NCBI GenBank assembly: GCA_017484285.1 | Contig: JAFUTH010000003.1 | Span: 124,001-188,000 of the forward strand | Length of the DNA: 64,000 nt | Direction: 5' to 3' | DNA from: Treponema sp. | Lineage (GTDB): Bacteria > Spirochaetota > Spirochaetia > Treponematales > Treponemataceae | Shown: positions 48,314 to 57,948 of the stretch, piece after piece | Layout: each line of letters begins with the position of its first letter | Position numbering within the stretch: position 1 is the stretch's first letter | Notes under the pieces: generated by a model | Told to the model about the DNA's origin: nothing | Database searches by the model: none | The model's input: only the letters and a program-made list of their open reading frames with translations | Position numbers and translations under genes: made by a program

Positions 48314-50875
48314 ATGAAAATGCAAAAATTGAGCAAATTCACCATCGTGATGGTTTCAGGGCTTTTTTTCTGCGCGATTTTGTTTGGAGCCGCGCTCGGA
48401 CTTGCCCTCTCAAATACAAAATATATAATCGACAACGAAAACTTCACCGAATTCGACACAGCGCTTCCGACGCGCATTCTTGACATCAACGGCGAGCTCA
48501 TCACCGAGCTTGCAAGCGAAGAAAAGCGCGAGATTATCAGCATCAACAAGCTGCCCCAGCACATGATTGACGCGCTCGTCTCGCGCGAAGACCGCATTTT
48601 CTACAAACACCACGGATTCAGCGTAAAGGCATTGTTCCGCGCAGTCATCGGACAAGCCCTTCATCTCTCGCTCGGCGGAGGCTCTACGCTCACGCAGCAG
48701 ATTGCAGGCACGCTCTACTGCGACCGCCGCGACATGTCATACATGCGAAAGCTCAAGGAATTGTGGTGGGCGATTCAAATGGAGCGCCGCTTTTCAAAAG
48801 ACGAGATTCTTGAGTTGTATTTAAATAAAATCTACTTCGGTGGCGGCACATACGGCGTCAACGCGGCAAGCAAATACTATTTCGGGCACGATGCAACTGA
48901 AATCACACCCGCTGAGGCGGCAATTCTCGTTGTTCAGCTCTCAAACCCTGCCTACTATAACCCGTTCGAATACCCAAACCGCGCGATGGATCGACAAAAA
49001 TACGTACTCACCTCTATGGTCGAATCAGGCTTCATCACACAGGCACAGGCTGACGATTCATTTGAGTCGTACTGGGCGAATTTCGACTACACGCGCACGG
49101 GAAACGCGGCAACGATAAACAAAGAAGACAAAGCGCCCTGGTTTTCAGAGTACGTACGGCGCGAACTTGCCGACATGATTTACGGCACTGACGACATTTA
49201 CTCATCAGGCTTTACCGTCAATACGACGCTCAACCTCAAGAATCAGATTGCCGCACAGAGCGCGATGGAACGCTACATCGCGTATGCAAACCGAAGCTAC
49301 CAACGCTCTAGCAGCGAACGGCAGAACGCCGCTTTTCAAATCTACACGCCGATTACCGAACTGCTGACGCTCACGTTCAATCTCGGCTCACTCAAAGTCT
49401 CTGAACAACGAAATGAGGCGCTCGCAATCTCTACCTACACAAAGACTATCAATCCAATTGTCGATGTCATGTCGCTCATAACGGGCATTGACTCGCTCAA
49501 ACTCGGCGTAGCGAACAAGGCAAACGCGGTCGCAAAATCAAACGTCGGCAAAAACGTCATCGAAGGCACGATGATTGCAATCGAAAATTCCACCGGCTAC
49601 ATCACCTCGCTCGTCGGCGGAAGCAAATTCGACGGCGAAAACCAGTTCATCCGCGCGGTGCAGGCAAAATTACAGCCGGGCTCTTCGTTCAAGCCGCTTT
49701 ACTACAGCGCGGCAATCGACTCACGCCAATACACGCCGAGCACAATTATCTCAGACACGCCAATCGTCTTCCACACGGCGGACGGAAAGCCCTACATTCC
49801 GCAGAATTTCCGCGGTGAATGGAAAGGCGACGTAGAATTATGGTATGCGCTCGCCCACTCAATGAACGTGCCGTCACTCAAGATTCTCGATGGCATCGGA
49901 TTCGATACGGCAATCAACCGCGCGATTGACTTGCTCGGCGTTCCAAAAGACGAGATTCCCTACCGAGGATTCGTTCCCGGTTATCCAATTGGTTTGGGTG
50001 TCTGTTCGGTACGCCCGATTGAGCTTGCGCACGCATACGCCATTTTTGCAAACGGCGGAAAAGAAGTCATACCTATCGCAATCCGAAGTGTCGAAGACAA
50101 AAACGGCACGGTTTTTCTCAATCCAGAACGGGAAGTCCGCCAAAAGCAGCAGGCAAAAGGCGCGGCGGCTCAGATTATCTCACCCGAGACCGCGTATGTC
50201 ATGACCCGTCTGCTTGAAAACACCGTCAAATCGGGAACGCTCGCAGGTCCGACAGGAAACGGCTCAAAATTCACGTACCGAGACGCAAAAGGCAGAAAAT
50301 ACACGATTCCCGCAGCCGGCAAAACGGGCACGACGCAGAACTGGGCTGACGCATGGACGGCATGCTTCACTCCGTACTACACGTCGATTTTCTGGTTCGG
50401 ATTCGACAAACCAGGGCAATCGCTCGGCTTACAGCTCACCGGCTCAACGCTCGCAGGATACGCAATGGCGAGTTTTATGGAAAAAGCGCACGAAGGGCTT
50501 CCCTACAAAGACTTTACCAAGCCCTCGAACGGCACGGTCGATGTCACCGTCTGCTCAGTCAGTGGCGGTCTTCCCACTGAAGAATGTGGCTCTCACACCA
50601 TCAGGCTCACCTTCCTCGAAGGCACACAGCCGACCGAATTGTGTACAGTGCACTCAGGGAATTCGACGGGGCGCATCTTGGGTATCTATCGTCTTGAGCA
50701 GGAATTGTACCGCGCAGGATTTGCAAGCGATTTACTCATAAAAGATGATGCGCCGCTTTCGTTTGATTTGGAAGGAACGGCAACGACATTCACGTCAGCA
50801 ATGAGCGAATCCTATGACTTCTTGCAGGAAGATGAATTCGGAAACGCGCCCGATTACAATTATCTTTTGGATTAG
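48314..50875 (+). CDS. mrcA: Penicillin-binding protein 1A (bifunctional)
   Basis: The 853-residue protein has one N-terminal membrane anchor. A glycosyltransferase domain follows (SREDRIFYKHHGF, GGGSTLTQQIAGTLY). The transpeptidase domain has SSFK in QPGSSFKPL, SMN in AHSMNVPSL and KTGTTQ. It polymerises and crosslinks peptidoglycan. No ribosome site precedes ATG 48314, and the RNA terminator lies 13 bases upstream, so translation or transcription is probably linked to that structured region. Confidence 0.94.
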   Translation: MKMQKLSKFTIVMVSGLFFCAILFGAALGLALSNTKYIIDNENFTEFDTALPTRILDINGELITELASEEKREIISINKLPQHMIDALVSREDRIFYKHHGFSVKALFRAVIGQALHLSLGGGSTLTQQIAGTLYCDRRDMSYMRKLKELWWAIQMERRFSKDEILELYLNKIYFGGGTYGVNAASKYYFGHDATEITPAEAAILVVQLSNPAYYNPFEYPNRAMDRQKYVLTSMVESGFITQAQADDSFESYWANFDYTRTGNAATINKEDKAPWFSEYVRRELADMIYGTDDIYSSGFTVNTTLNLKNQIAAQSAMERYIAYANRSYQRSSSERQNAAFQIYTPITELLTLTFNLGSLKVSEQRNEALAISTYTKTINPIVDVMSLITGIDSLKLGVANKANAVAKSNVGKNVIEGTMIAIENSTGYITSLVGGSKFDGENQFIRAVQAKLQPGSSFKPLYYSAAIDSRQYTPSTIISDTPIVFHTADGKPYIPQNFRGEWKGDVELWYALAHSMNVPSLKILDGIGFDTAINRAIDLLGVPKDEIPYRGFVPGYPIGLGVCSVRPIELAHAYAIFANGGKEVIPIAIRSVEDKNGTVFLNPEREVRQKQQAKGAAAQIISPETAYVMTRLLENTVKSGTLAGPTGNGSKFTYRDAKGRKYTIPAAGKTGTTQNWADAWTACFTPYYTSIFWFGFDKPGQSLGLQLTGSTLAGYAMASFMEKAHEGLPYKDFTKPSNGTVDVTVCSVSGGLPTEECGSHTIRLTFLEGTQPTELCTVHSGNSTGRILGIYRLEQELYRAGFASDLLIKDDAPLSFDLEGTATTFTSAMSESYDFLQEDEFGNAPDYNYLLD

Positions 50876-50916
50876 TGTCACATTAAAAAAACACAACACA
50901 TGCAACGGACATAAAA

Positions 50917-50945
50917 AAAGCCGCCCTTTCGGACGGTTTTTTTTG
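50917..50945. terminator. Bidirectional terminator between the PBP gene and rpsD
   Basis: A stem CCGCCC-TTTC-GGACGG with one mismatch is flanked by seven A on the left and eight T on the right, so it can end both converging transcripts. Confidence 0.85.
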
Positions 50946-50958
50946 TGCTCAGAGCGAA

Positions 50959-51552
50959 TTACTTAGAGTAGTATTCGACGACCATCTGGTCATTAATCTG
51001 AACTGGGATTTCTGAACGCTGCGGAAGACGAGCAAGTTTTCCTGAGAAATTGTCGTCGTCGCGCTCGAGGTAGTCAAGTTTAGCCTTGTTGTTTGCAAGG
51101 TAGGTAGCCTTGAACTGCTCGCTTTTGCGCATTTTCTCAACCAAAGAGATAGTTGAACCAACTTTGACCGCGTATGACGGAATGTTGATAACTTTGCCGT
51201 CAACTTCGATGTGCTTGTGGCTGACCATCTGGCGAGCCATGCGGATTGATGAAGCGAATCCCAAGCGATAAACGAGATTGTCAAGGCGTGTCTCAAGTGC
51301 GACCAAAAGCGCAACACCTGTCATCTCCTTAGAACGAGCCGCCTTTTCGAAATAGCGGCGAAGCTGCTTTTCAAGGATGTTGTAGTAAGCCTTAACTTTC
51401 TGTTTTTCGATCAAGTGCAACGCATAGTCAGAAGATTTTTTTGTCTTCTTAAATGCAGGTGCTCCTGCCCTGTCAAGTGCCTTTGGGTGTCCACAAACAT
51501 TGACACCAAGTCGTCTACATTCCTTAAAACGAGGATTGCGTCGTGTAGCCAT
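50959..51552 (-). CDS. rpsD: 30S ribosomal protein S4
   Basis: The 197-residue protein has NPRFKECRRLGVNVCG, EKQKVKAYYNILEKQLRRYFEKA, RLDNLVYRLGFA and the S4 RNA-binding segment ARQMVSHKHIEVDGKVINIPSY. It nucleates 30S assembly. GGAG precedes the ATG. It is a lone gene rather than part of an alpha-operon. A hairpin in its leader (51628-51650) could be an S4 autoregulatory site. Confidence 0.97.
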   Translation of the reverse strand: MATRRNPRFKECRRLGVNVCGHPKALDRAGAPAFKKTKKSSDYALHLIEKQKVKAYYNILEKQLRRYFEKAARSKEMTGVALLVALETRLDNLVYRLGFASSIRMARQMVSHKHIEVDGKVINIPSYAVKVGSTISLVEKMRKSEQFKATYLANNKAKLDYLERDDDNFSGKLARLPQRSEIPVQINDQMVVEYYSK

Positions 51553-51627
51553 TTTATGCTCCTAAAAAATGTAATCAAGGCATTTTCCACTAGCCGCGAG
51601 GAAAAAGGTGCTTGATTTTTCAAAGTA

Positions 51628-51650
51628 CTGTTTAGAGGGAAGCTAAACAG
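51628..51650. repeat. Hairpin in the rpsD leader
   Basis: CTGTTTAG (51628-51635) and CTAAACAG (51643-51650) form a perfect 8-bp stem about 75 bases before the rpsD start. There is no T-run. Confidence 0.6.
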
Positions 51651-51658
51651 TGAAAAGA

Positions 51659-51698
51659 ATAATATCATTTTGCACATTTTGAATCAATATGATATACT
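51659..51698. promoter_or_regulatory. Overlapping divergent promoters of rpsD and the capD-like gene
   Basis: Minus strand: -35 TTGATT (51687-51682), 17 bp, -10 TATTAT (51664-51659) for rpsD. Plus strand: -35 TTGCAC (51670-51675), 17 bp, -10 TATACT (51693-51698) for the capD-like gene. The two interlock, so only one can be occupied at a time. Confidence 0.65.
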
Positions 51699-51718
51699 GA
51701 TTCTCGGTGGGATTAGCG

Positions 51719-53221
51719 ATGCTTCAAAAAAGTGATTCACAGATTTACATAATCGGCGCGGGCTTTGCCGGGCAGATGATTGCGTCCGATTTAAAACGCA
51801 AAAAGGTATTCGGCACCGTCGCGGCTTTTTTGGACGACGACTCATCTCTCATCGGAAAGCAGATTGACGGCATTCCCGTTTTAGGTCCGATTTCTGATGT
51901 CGCAAAACTCTTGCGCTGCGGCCCAATGGACGAGGCAATCATCGCGATCCCCTCAGCTCCCACCGAAAAAATCCGCGAGATTTACGAAATTCTTAAAAAG
52001 TGCGGTTTTTCCCATATCCGCATTTTGCCAAGCGTGAGCCAGATTGTTGACGGCAAAGCGCACTTGGTTCAGACGCGCGAAATTGACCCGCTCGACATTC
52101 TCGGTCGCACTCCCGTGATTATTCCGCTTCATGAAAGCCTCAATTACCTTCGCGGAAAGCGTGTTCTCATTACGGGCGCGGGCGGCTCAATCGGCTCGGA
52201 GCTTTCACGCCAGCTTTTGAGCGGCGGGGCTGAGCGATTGTATCTTTTCGGGCACGGCGAAAATTCCATCGTGCAGATTTACCGTGAATTGCATGTCTTA
52301 CAGCAAGAGGGCGTGGGCGAAAAAGCGACGGTCGTTCCGATTATCGGCGACATGAAAGACCGCGAGTATGTGCGCTACATTCTCAAAAAAACGCATGCCG
52401 ATGTGATTTTCCATTGTGCGGCGTACAAGCATGTTCCCATGATGGAAGAAAACCCCGTCGCGGTGATTGAGAATAATGTGTTCGGCACAAAAAATCTCTT
52501 GGATGCGGCGATTGAAGCGGGCGTTCAGCGGTTCGTGTTGATTTCGACCGACAAGGCGGTAAGCCCGGTGAGCGTGTACGGAGCGAGCAAAATGCTTTCG
52601 GAAAAACTCATTCTCCAGTACGCAAAAAAGGCGGCGCAGAATCAAAAATTCATGTTCGTGCGCTTCGGAAATGTGCTCGGCTCGCGCGGCTCGATTCTTC
52701 CGCTCTTCCAGCAACAGATTAAGACGGGCGGGCCTGTCACCGTGACCGACAAAAACATGGAGCGCTTCTTCATGACAATCCCCGAAGCCTGCTCGCTCGT
52801 TTTGGAAACGGGCGGTGTGGGCGAAAACGGTCGCTCCTATCTTTTGGACATGGGAGAGCCGCTTAAAATCATCGACTTGGCGGAGCAGATTATCAAATTC
52901 TCGGGGCTTGAGCCAGGAAAGGACATCGAAATCAAAATCATCGGGGCGCGGGAGGGAGAGCGCGTATATGAACCGCTCTGGCTCAGCGAGGAAAATCCGC
53001 AAAAAACCGAATACGAAAAGCTCTTGGTTCTCAAAAATATTGAATTCGGCGACGATGCGCTCGACACGCTTCTTTCAAAACTCGAGCCAATCTGCTATTT
53101 TAAAGGCGACGAGGAGAAATTCCGCAACAAGGAAGAACTTCTTTCGATTCTGAGGGCGGCAGTTCCGAGCCTTGACGAATATTACAAAATCACGAAGAAA
53201 GACGAGTCGATGAATTTGTAG
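51719..53221 (+). CDS. CapD/FlaA1-like nucleoside-diphosphate-sugar dehydratase or epimerase
   Basis: ATG 51719 is preferred over GTG 51707. The 500-residue protein has two Rossmann domains: an N-terminal CoA-binding-like one (IYIIGAGFAGQMIA) and the catalytic one with ITGAGGSIGSELSRQLL, STDKAVSPVSVYGASK and FVRFGNVLGSRGSILPLF. It probably makes a 4-keto-6-deoxy sugar nucleotide. The membrane segments found in many CapD proteins are absent. The aminotransferase that follows could aminate the product. Confidence 0.88.
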   Translation: MLQKSDSQIYIIGAGFAGQMIASDLKRKKVFGTVAAFLDDDSSLIGKQIDGIPVLGPISDVAKLLRCGPMDEAIIAIPSAPTEKIREIYEILKKCGFSHIRILPSVSQIVDGKAHLVQTREIDPLDILGRTPVIIPLHESLNYLRGKRVLITGAGGSIGSELSRQLLSGGAERLYLFGHGENSIVQIYRELHVLQQEGVGEKATVVPIIGDMKDREYVRYILKKTHADVIFHCAAYKHVPMMEENPVAVIENNVFGTKNLLDAAIEAGVQRFVLISTDKAVSPVSVYGASKMLSEKLILQYAKKAAQNQKFMFVRFGNVLGSRGSILPLFQQQIKTGGPVTVTDKNMERFFMTIPEACSLVLETGGVGENGRSYLLDMGEPLKIIDLAEQIIKFSGLEPGKDIEIKIIGAREGERVYEPLWLSEENPQKTEYEKLLVLKNIEFGDDALDTLLSKLEPICYFKGDEEKFRNKEELLSILRAAVPSLDEYYKITKKDESMNL

Positions 53222-53229
53222 GAGATAGT

Positions 53230-54420
53230 ATGGCAGAAATCAAAGTTCCGTTTTTTAAGCCCTCGTTTGATGATGAAGAAAAAAAAGCCGTCTGTGAGGT
53301 GATTGACTCAGGCTGGCTCACCACGGGAAAGGTCACGCATGAATTTGAGCTTGAATTCTCCGCATTCGTGGGGGCACAGCACGCGCTCGCGGTGAACTCA
53401 AACACGAGCGGCATGATTCTCGCGATGGAAGCATGCGGTGTACGGGAGGGAAAAGCAGTCATCACCACGCCCTACACCTTCGTTTCCACGGCGGCGAGCG
53501 CAGTTCACTTGGGCGGAGATGTGTTTTTTGCCGACATCGAAAAAAATTCCTATTCAATCGACCCTGCCAAAATCGAAGAAATCTTACAGCGCGACACGGA
53601 GCACAAGGTCTGCGCGATTGTTCCCGTGCATGTGGCGGGAAATTTGTGCGACATGGAAAAAATCTGTGCGCTTGCAAAAAAATATTCCACGAGCGAGCAC
53701 AAAATCTATGTGATTGAGGACGCGGCGCATTCCTTCCCCTCGCCCACCAAGAACGGCTACGCGGGAACGCTCGGCGACATCGGCGTGTTTTCGTTCTACG
53801 CGACCAAAACGATGACCACGGGAGAAGGCGGCATGATTACCACGAATGACGACGGATTGGCAAAACGAATGAGCCAAATGCGGCTTCACGGCATGAACCG
53901 CGATGCATGGGACAGATACACGAACCCAAAAGCGAGCTGGGAATACGACATCATAGCTCCGGGATTCAAGTCAAATCTTCCTGATGTGCTTTCTGCAATC
54001 GGGCGCGTTCAGCTCAAAAAAGCCGTGTCGTTCGACGAAAAACGCAAAAAAATCGTAAAATTGTACAATGAAGCCTTCAAAAACCTCGACTTTGTGATTC
54101 TTCCGCCTGACGGTGAGGGAAATTCATGGCACTTGTACCTGCTTCACTTGGACAGCTCAAAACTTGACTGTGACCGAAACACATTCGCTTCTGAATTGCA
54201 GGCTCTCGGCATTGGGATTTCAATGCACTTCATCGCGATTTTCAACTTCACTTACTGGCGTGAAAAATACCCCGACTTCCGTGCCGAAAATTTCCCGAAC
54301 GCGGACGAGCATTCACAGAACACGATTACACTTCCGCTCTTCCCCGACATGACGACAGAGCAAGCCCAAATCGTAATCGACGCGGTAAAGGCGGTGGGAG
54401 AAAAACACCATGTGCGCTAA
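53230..54420 (+). CDS. DegT/DnrJ/EryC1 aminotransferase
   Basis: The 396-residue PLP enzyme has HALAVNSNTSGMILA, ITTPYTFVSTAASAVHLGG, DAAHSFPS and the PLP lysine in FSFYATKTMTTGEGG. It transfers an amino group to a keto-sugar nucleotide, a natural follow-on to the CapD-like enzyme encoded eight bases upstream. The pair should make an amino-deoxy sugar for surface or flagellin glycans. Its end overlaps the next gene by 11 bases. Confidence 0.93.
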   Translation: MAEIKVPFFKPSFDDEEKKAVCEVIDSGWLTTGKVTHEFELEFSAFVGAQHALAVNSNTSGMILAMEACGVREGKAVITTPYTFVSTAASAVHLGGDVFFADIEKNSYSIDPAKIEEILQRDTEHKVCAIVPVHVAGNLCDMEKICALAKKYSTSEHKIYVIEDAAHSFPSPTKNGYAGTLGDIGVFSFYATKTMTTGEGGMITTNDDGLAKRMSQMRLHGMNRDAWDRYTNPKASWEYDIIAPGFKSNLPDVLSAIGRVQLKKAVSFDEKRKKIVKLYNEAFKNLDFVILPPDGEGNSWHLYLLHLDSSKLDCDRNTFASELQALGIGISMHFIAIFNFTYWREKYPDFRAENFPNADEHSQNTITLPLFPDMTTEQAQIVIDAVKAVGEKHHVR

Positions 54421-56626
54421 ACGGAAAGCCGCCGACAAAAAAAAGATTCTCTTCTCAGACGAATTCTACTCGGACATGAGCGAAAAAGACATGCTCCACG
54501 CCGTTTTAATCCGAAGTCCGTTCGCGTACGGCACGATTTCTTCAATCGATTTTGCGCCGAAGACAAAAATTCCCGAGGGCTACGTACTCTTTACGCACGC
54601 CGACCTTCCCGCAAAAAAACAGGTGTCGATTCTCGGAACAGACATCCCCGTTCTCTGCGCGGGCGAAATCGCCTACAAGGGCGAGCCTGTCGCGCTTCTC
54701 GTGGGCGAAGATAGAGATGTGCTAGAGGAACTCAAAGCCGTCGTCCGCATTCATCTCGATAAAAAAGAACTCAAAAAGAACGAATCGCGTTTCAGCCGTG
54801 CCTACCGCTCGCTTTCGGTCTCGCTCCGTGACGGATCGCCACTTGAGCAAAGCATCACCTCTCTCAGAACTACGCTCGAAAATTTCACGAAACCAAAGGA
54901 AATCGTCGCTAAACGAAAAATCGTCGTCGGTAAAAGCGAAGACATTTTTTCTGCTGAAGAGAAAGCCGCATTCATCGTCGAAGGAACATGGAAAAATCAG
55001 ATTTCCTACGCGTCACACAGGGAAACAGACGGTGTGCTTGCGCAAGTTAAGGCGGGAAACCTGCACATCGCCACGTCGAGCCAGTGGATTGGGCAGTGCT
55101 TGAACACAGTCGCGGCGGTGACAGGCTTTCCACCAGAAAAAATATTCCTCACGCGAACAAAAATTTTCAGCAAGACAACGGTTTCGCTTTGGCAAAACGG
55201 CATTCTCGCGTCTCTCGCCGCTTTTGCCGCAATCGAAACAGGAAAACCAGTGCGGCTCTCGCTTTCCCGCGCAGAGCAAGAAGAATTTATCGAAGGCACG
55301 AGCGACATTTCTATCTCTCATAAAACTGCAATCGACAAAAACGGCATTCTCACGGCAATGGAAGTGAGCATCGATTTTGATTCGGGCGCATACAATCCGT
55401 TTGCATCGCTCATTCTCGATCGGCTTTCTCTCGCGGCGTGCGGCATTTACAACTGCAAAAATGTGAAAATCAGCGCAAAGGCATACAGAAGCCACAATCC
55501 GCCCTCATCACACGTGATTTCACAGCTCGACACGCCTGCTTTTTTCGCCGTTGAAAACCAAATTCAGAAAATCGCTGAAATCACGGGCTTCTCCCCTGTT
55601 GACTTGCGGCAAATGAATAAGGCAGGAGGCTTGCAAAAACACACAGAGCCGTTCACCTTTTCATTTGGGCGTTCGAGCGATGCAATCAATGCCGTTGCAC
55701 TCCGAAGCGACTTCAAACGAAAATACACGGTCTCACGCCTTGCAGAACAGGGCAGATACGAAGCAGAAAATGACCAGCCCTACTCGCCACCGCTGAGGGG
55801 AATTGCTCTCGCCTGCGCCTTTGAAGGCAGCGGCTATTTTGGCGAGGATTTCGAGAAATCCCCCGTCTCAGTGCAAGTCACCGTCACCGAAGAAAAAAAA
55901 CTTGTCGTGCATGCAGTGCCCCCGAGTGTAGCACTCAAAGAAATTTGGACAAAACTCATCCTCGACAGCCTCATAATCGAAAAGCGAAACATCCTCTTTA
56001 CCGGAGAGACGGGAGATGACTCGCCCAAAAAGAAAGGTAATGCGGTCTCGTTGCCTGAAGGACTCGTAGGAAATGCAAGTATAAAAACGATTCTCTTGCA
56101 AAAGTGCATAGATTCCCTCAAACGAAAAAAATTTGACGGCACGCCCATTTCAGTGCGGAAATCGATTCCAACTGCCCGAAAAAAAGCATGGAGCCAAGCG
56201 GAATTTTCAGGAACTCCGTTTTATAACACTGCGTTTGGCACCTGTACTGTAGAACTGGAACTCGACACCTGCACATTCCGCGAAAAGCTCAGAAAAATCT
56301 GCGTGATTATCGATGGCGGAAAAATCATGCACCCGAAAGCAGCAGAAAACGCTGTTCACCGCGCGATTGCCCACTGCCTTGCCTCGCTCGTCAGCGAAGA
56401 AACGCTCCGCTGTCCGACTATCAGCGTGCAATTCACGCAATCTGAGGAAGAGCCAAAGCAAATCGGCTCGCTCATTTACGCAATTCTTCCAGCCGCGTAT
56501 GCCTCCGCGCTCTCTCAGGCGATTGCTGCCCCCGTCGAACGGCTTCCGCTCACAACGGAAAGCCTTTTTAAACTGAGCGAGGAGCATAGACACACAAAAC
56601 AAACAGCGACAGAGGACAAACAATGA
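54410..56626 (+). CDS. Xanthine-dehydrogenase-family molybdopterin-binding subunit
   Basis: The 738-residue protein has the aldehyde-oxidase/xanthine-dehydrogenase hammerhead region (LIRSPFAYGTISSID, ILGTDIPVLCAGEIAYKGEPVALLVGEDRD) and then molybdopterin domains (RETDGVLAQV, IDFDSGAYNPFA). The C-terminal catalytic-glutamate region of the family (GxGEP) reads SEEEP, so the Glu-Pro is kept but the glycines are not. Together with the next two genes it forms a three-subunit hydroxylase. The substrate is uncertain; purines or N-heterocycles are usual. Confidence 0.8.
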   Translation: MCAKRKAADKKKILFSDEFYSDMSEKDMLHAVLIRSPFAYGTISSIDFAPKTKIPEGYVLFTHADLPAKKQVSILGTDIPVLCAGEIAYKGEPVALLVGEDRDVLEELKAVVRIHLDKKELKKNESRFSRAYRSLSVSLRDGSPLEQSITSLRTTLENFTKPKEIVAKRKIVVGKSEDIFSAEEKAAFIVEGTWKNQISYASHRETDGVLAQVKAGNLHIATSSQWIGQCLNTVAAVTGFPPEKIFLTRTKIFSKTTVSLWQNGILASLAAFAAIETGKPVRLSLSRAEQEEFIEGTSDISISHKTAIDKNGILTAMEVSIDFDSGAYNPFASLILDRLSLAACGIYNCKNVKISAKAYRSHNPPSSHVISQLDTPAFFAVENQIQKIAEITGFSPVDLRQMNKAGGLQKHTEPFTFSFGRSSDAINAVALRSDFKRKYTVSRLAEQGRYEAENDQPYSPPLRGIALACAFEGSGYFGEDFEKSPVSVQVTVTEEKKLVVHAVPPSVALKEIWTKLILDSLIIEKRNILFTGETGDDSPKKKGNAVSLPEGLVGNASIKTILLQKCIDSLKRKKFDGTPISVRKSIPTARKKAWSQAEFSGTPFYNTAFGTCTVELELDTCTFREKLRKICVIIDGGKIMHPKAAENAVHRAIAHCLASLVSEETLRCPTISVQFTQSEEEPKQIGSLIYAILPAAYASALSQAIAAPVERLPLTTESLFKLSEEHRHTKQTATEDKQ

Positions 56627-57111
56627 AAATTCCAGTGCTTTTGAACAGTGAAAAAGTTATTCTCGACGCAAAGCCGACAGAAAACGTGCGCGATGTGCTC
56701 AGAAGATACGGCTTGCTCTCCGTCAAGGAAGGATGCGACAAAGGCACGTGCGGCTCATGCACAATTCTGCTCGACGACAATCCCGTTCCAAGTTGCATTA
56801 TTCCCGTCGGCATCGTGCGAAACGCATCCATCGAGACGCTCGAATTTTTCTCTCTCACCAAAGAAGGCGAAGGCATTCTCGCAGGATTCAAGCAGGCAGG
56901 CGTTTCAATGTGCGGCTTTTGCAACAGCGCACGGATTTTTTCAACCTATGCGCTGCTCAAAAAAACGTACCGCCCCACGATGGATGAGCTTGAGCAGCTT
57001 GCAGACAGTATTGCATGTACGTGCACAGACCGAAAAACCTTTATGAACGGAGTCGTTTACGCGACAGCAAACAAGCACGACAGAGAAGGACGCAGAAATG
57101 GGCTCATCTAA
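56623..57111 (+). CDS. Xanthine-dehydrogenase-family [2Fe-2S] subunit
   Basis: The 162-residue protein has a plant-type [2Fe-2S] motif, EGCDKGTCGSCTILLDD with the fourth cysteine in PVPSC. A second [2Fe-2S] domain follows, with CGFCNSARI and ACTCTD where CRCTG is usual. Start ATGA overlaps the stop of the molybdopterin subunit. It carries electrons from the Mo site to FAD. Confidence 0.9.
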   Translation: MKIPVLLNSEKVILDAKPTENVRDVLRRYGLLSVKEGCDKGTCGSCTILLDDNPVPSCIIPVGIVRNASIETLEFFSLTKEGEGILAGFKQAGVSMCGFCNSARIFSTYALLKKTYRPTMDELEQLADSIACTCTDRKTFMNGVVYATANKHDREGRRNGLI

Positions 57112-57907
57112 AACTTTTTTTTACGCAAAGAATCTCGCCGACGTGTTTTATCAGCTCAAGACGATTTCCGACCTAACGATTGTCGGCGGCTGCTCTCACT
57201 TTGCGGGAAAGACGCTTCCCGACAAAGCACTCTCAATCCGCGACATACCGGAGCTCAAAGTCATCGACAAACATGAACGCTATATTGATTTCGGGGCCGC
57301 GGTCACACTCGCAGAAATTGAGTCATTGGGCGAGGCAAATCTTCCTCCCTGTATCTACAAAGCAATCACGACCATCGCGACTCCGAATATACGCAACATC
57401 GCGACGATTGGCGGCAACGTTTGTGCGCACGGATTTTACAACACGTTGTATGCCCCGCTTGTCGCACTCGATGCACGATTGGAATTTCAGAACGGAACGG
57501 ACTCCGTGTTCCAGGCAATCAGCCGATTTGAACACATACCGAAGGGCATGTTACTCTCAAAAATTCGCTTGCCGACCGAAGAATGGGAAGTTGCCGTGTT
57601 CAGACGGCTCGGTCCATCAAACGCGTTGAATGAACTTTCAGCGGGATTTGTGTTTCTCGCAAATTCGCAGAAAAACCAGATTTCAGATTTACGGCTCAGT
57701 TTTGCGGGAAGTATTTTGTTCCGAGACATCGACCTTGAGAACAAATTGATTGGCGCGCATTTACCGCTTTCACAGACGGCAATCTCAACGTTTTTACTTT
57801 CCGCAGAGAGCGCATTTGAAGCGGCAATCAAAAACGAGCGCGTGCCACCGATTCTCAAAAAGCAATTCTGGAATCTGGTGAAATATTCGCTCGAGCAACT
57901 CACGTAA
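57098..57907 (+). CDS. Xanthine-dehydrogenase-family FAD-binding subunit
   Basis: The 269-residue protein has LTIVGGCSHFAG near the N-terminus and IRNIATIGGNVCAHGFYNTLYAPLVALDARLEF, the FAD loop and second glycine-rich region of this family. It overlaps the [2Fe-2S] subunit gene by 14 bases. It completes a Mo/FeS/FAD hydroxylase. T. pallidum carries a related gene set after CapD- and DegT-like genes, by memory. Confidence 0.87.
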   Translation: MGSSKTFFYAKNLADVFYQLKTISDLTIVGGCSHFAGKTLPDKALSIRDIPELKVIDKHERYIDFGAAVTLAEIESLGEANLPPCIYKAITTIATPNIRNIATIGGNVCAHGFYNTLYAPLVALDARLEFQNGTDSVFQAISRFEHIPKGMLLSKIRLPTEEWEVAVFRRLGPSNALNELSAGFVFLANSQKNQISDLRLSFAGSILFRDIDLENKLIGAHLPLSQTAISTFLLSAESAFEAAIKNERVPPILKKQFWNLVKYSLEQLT

Positions 57908-57948
57908 AAACGGAAAATTGAAAGTTGAAAATTTTCCGGTTTCAATTT

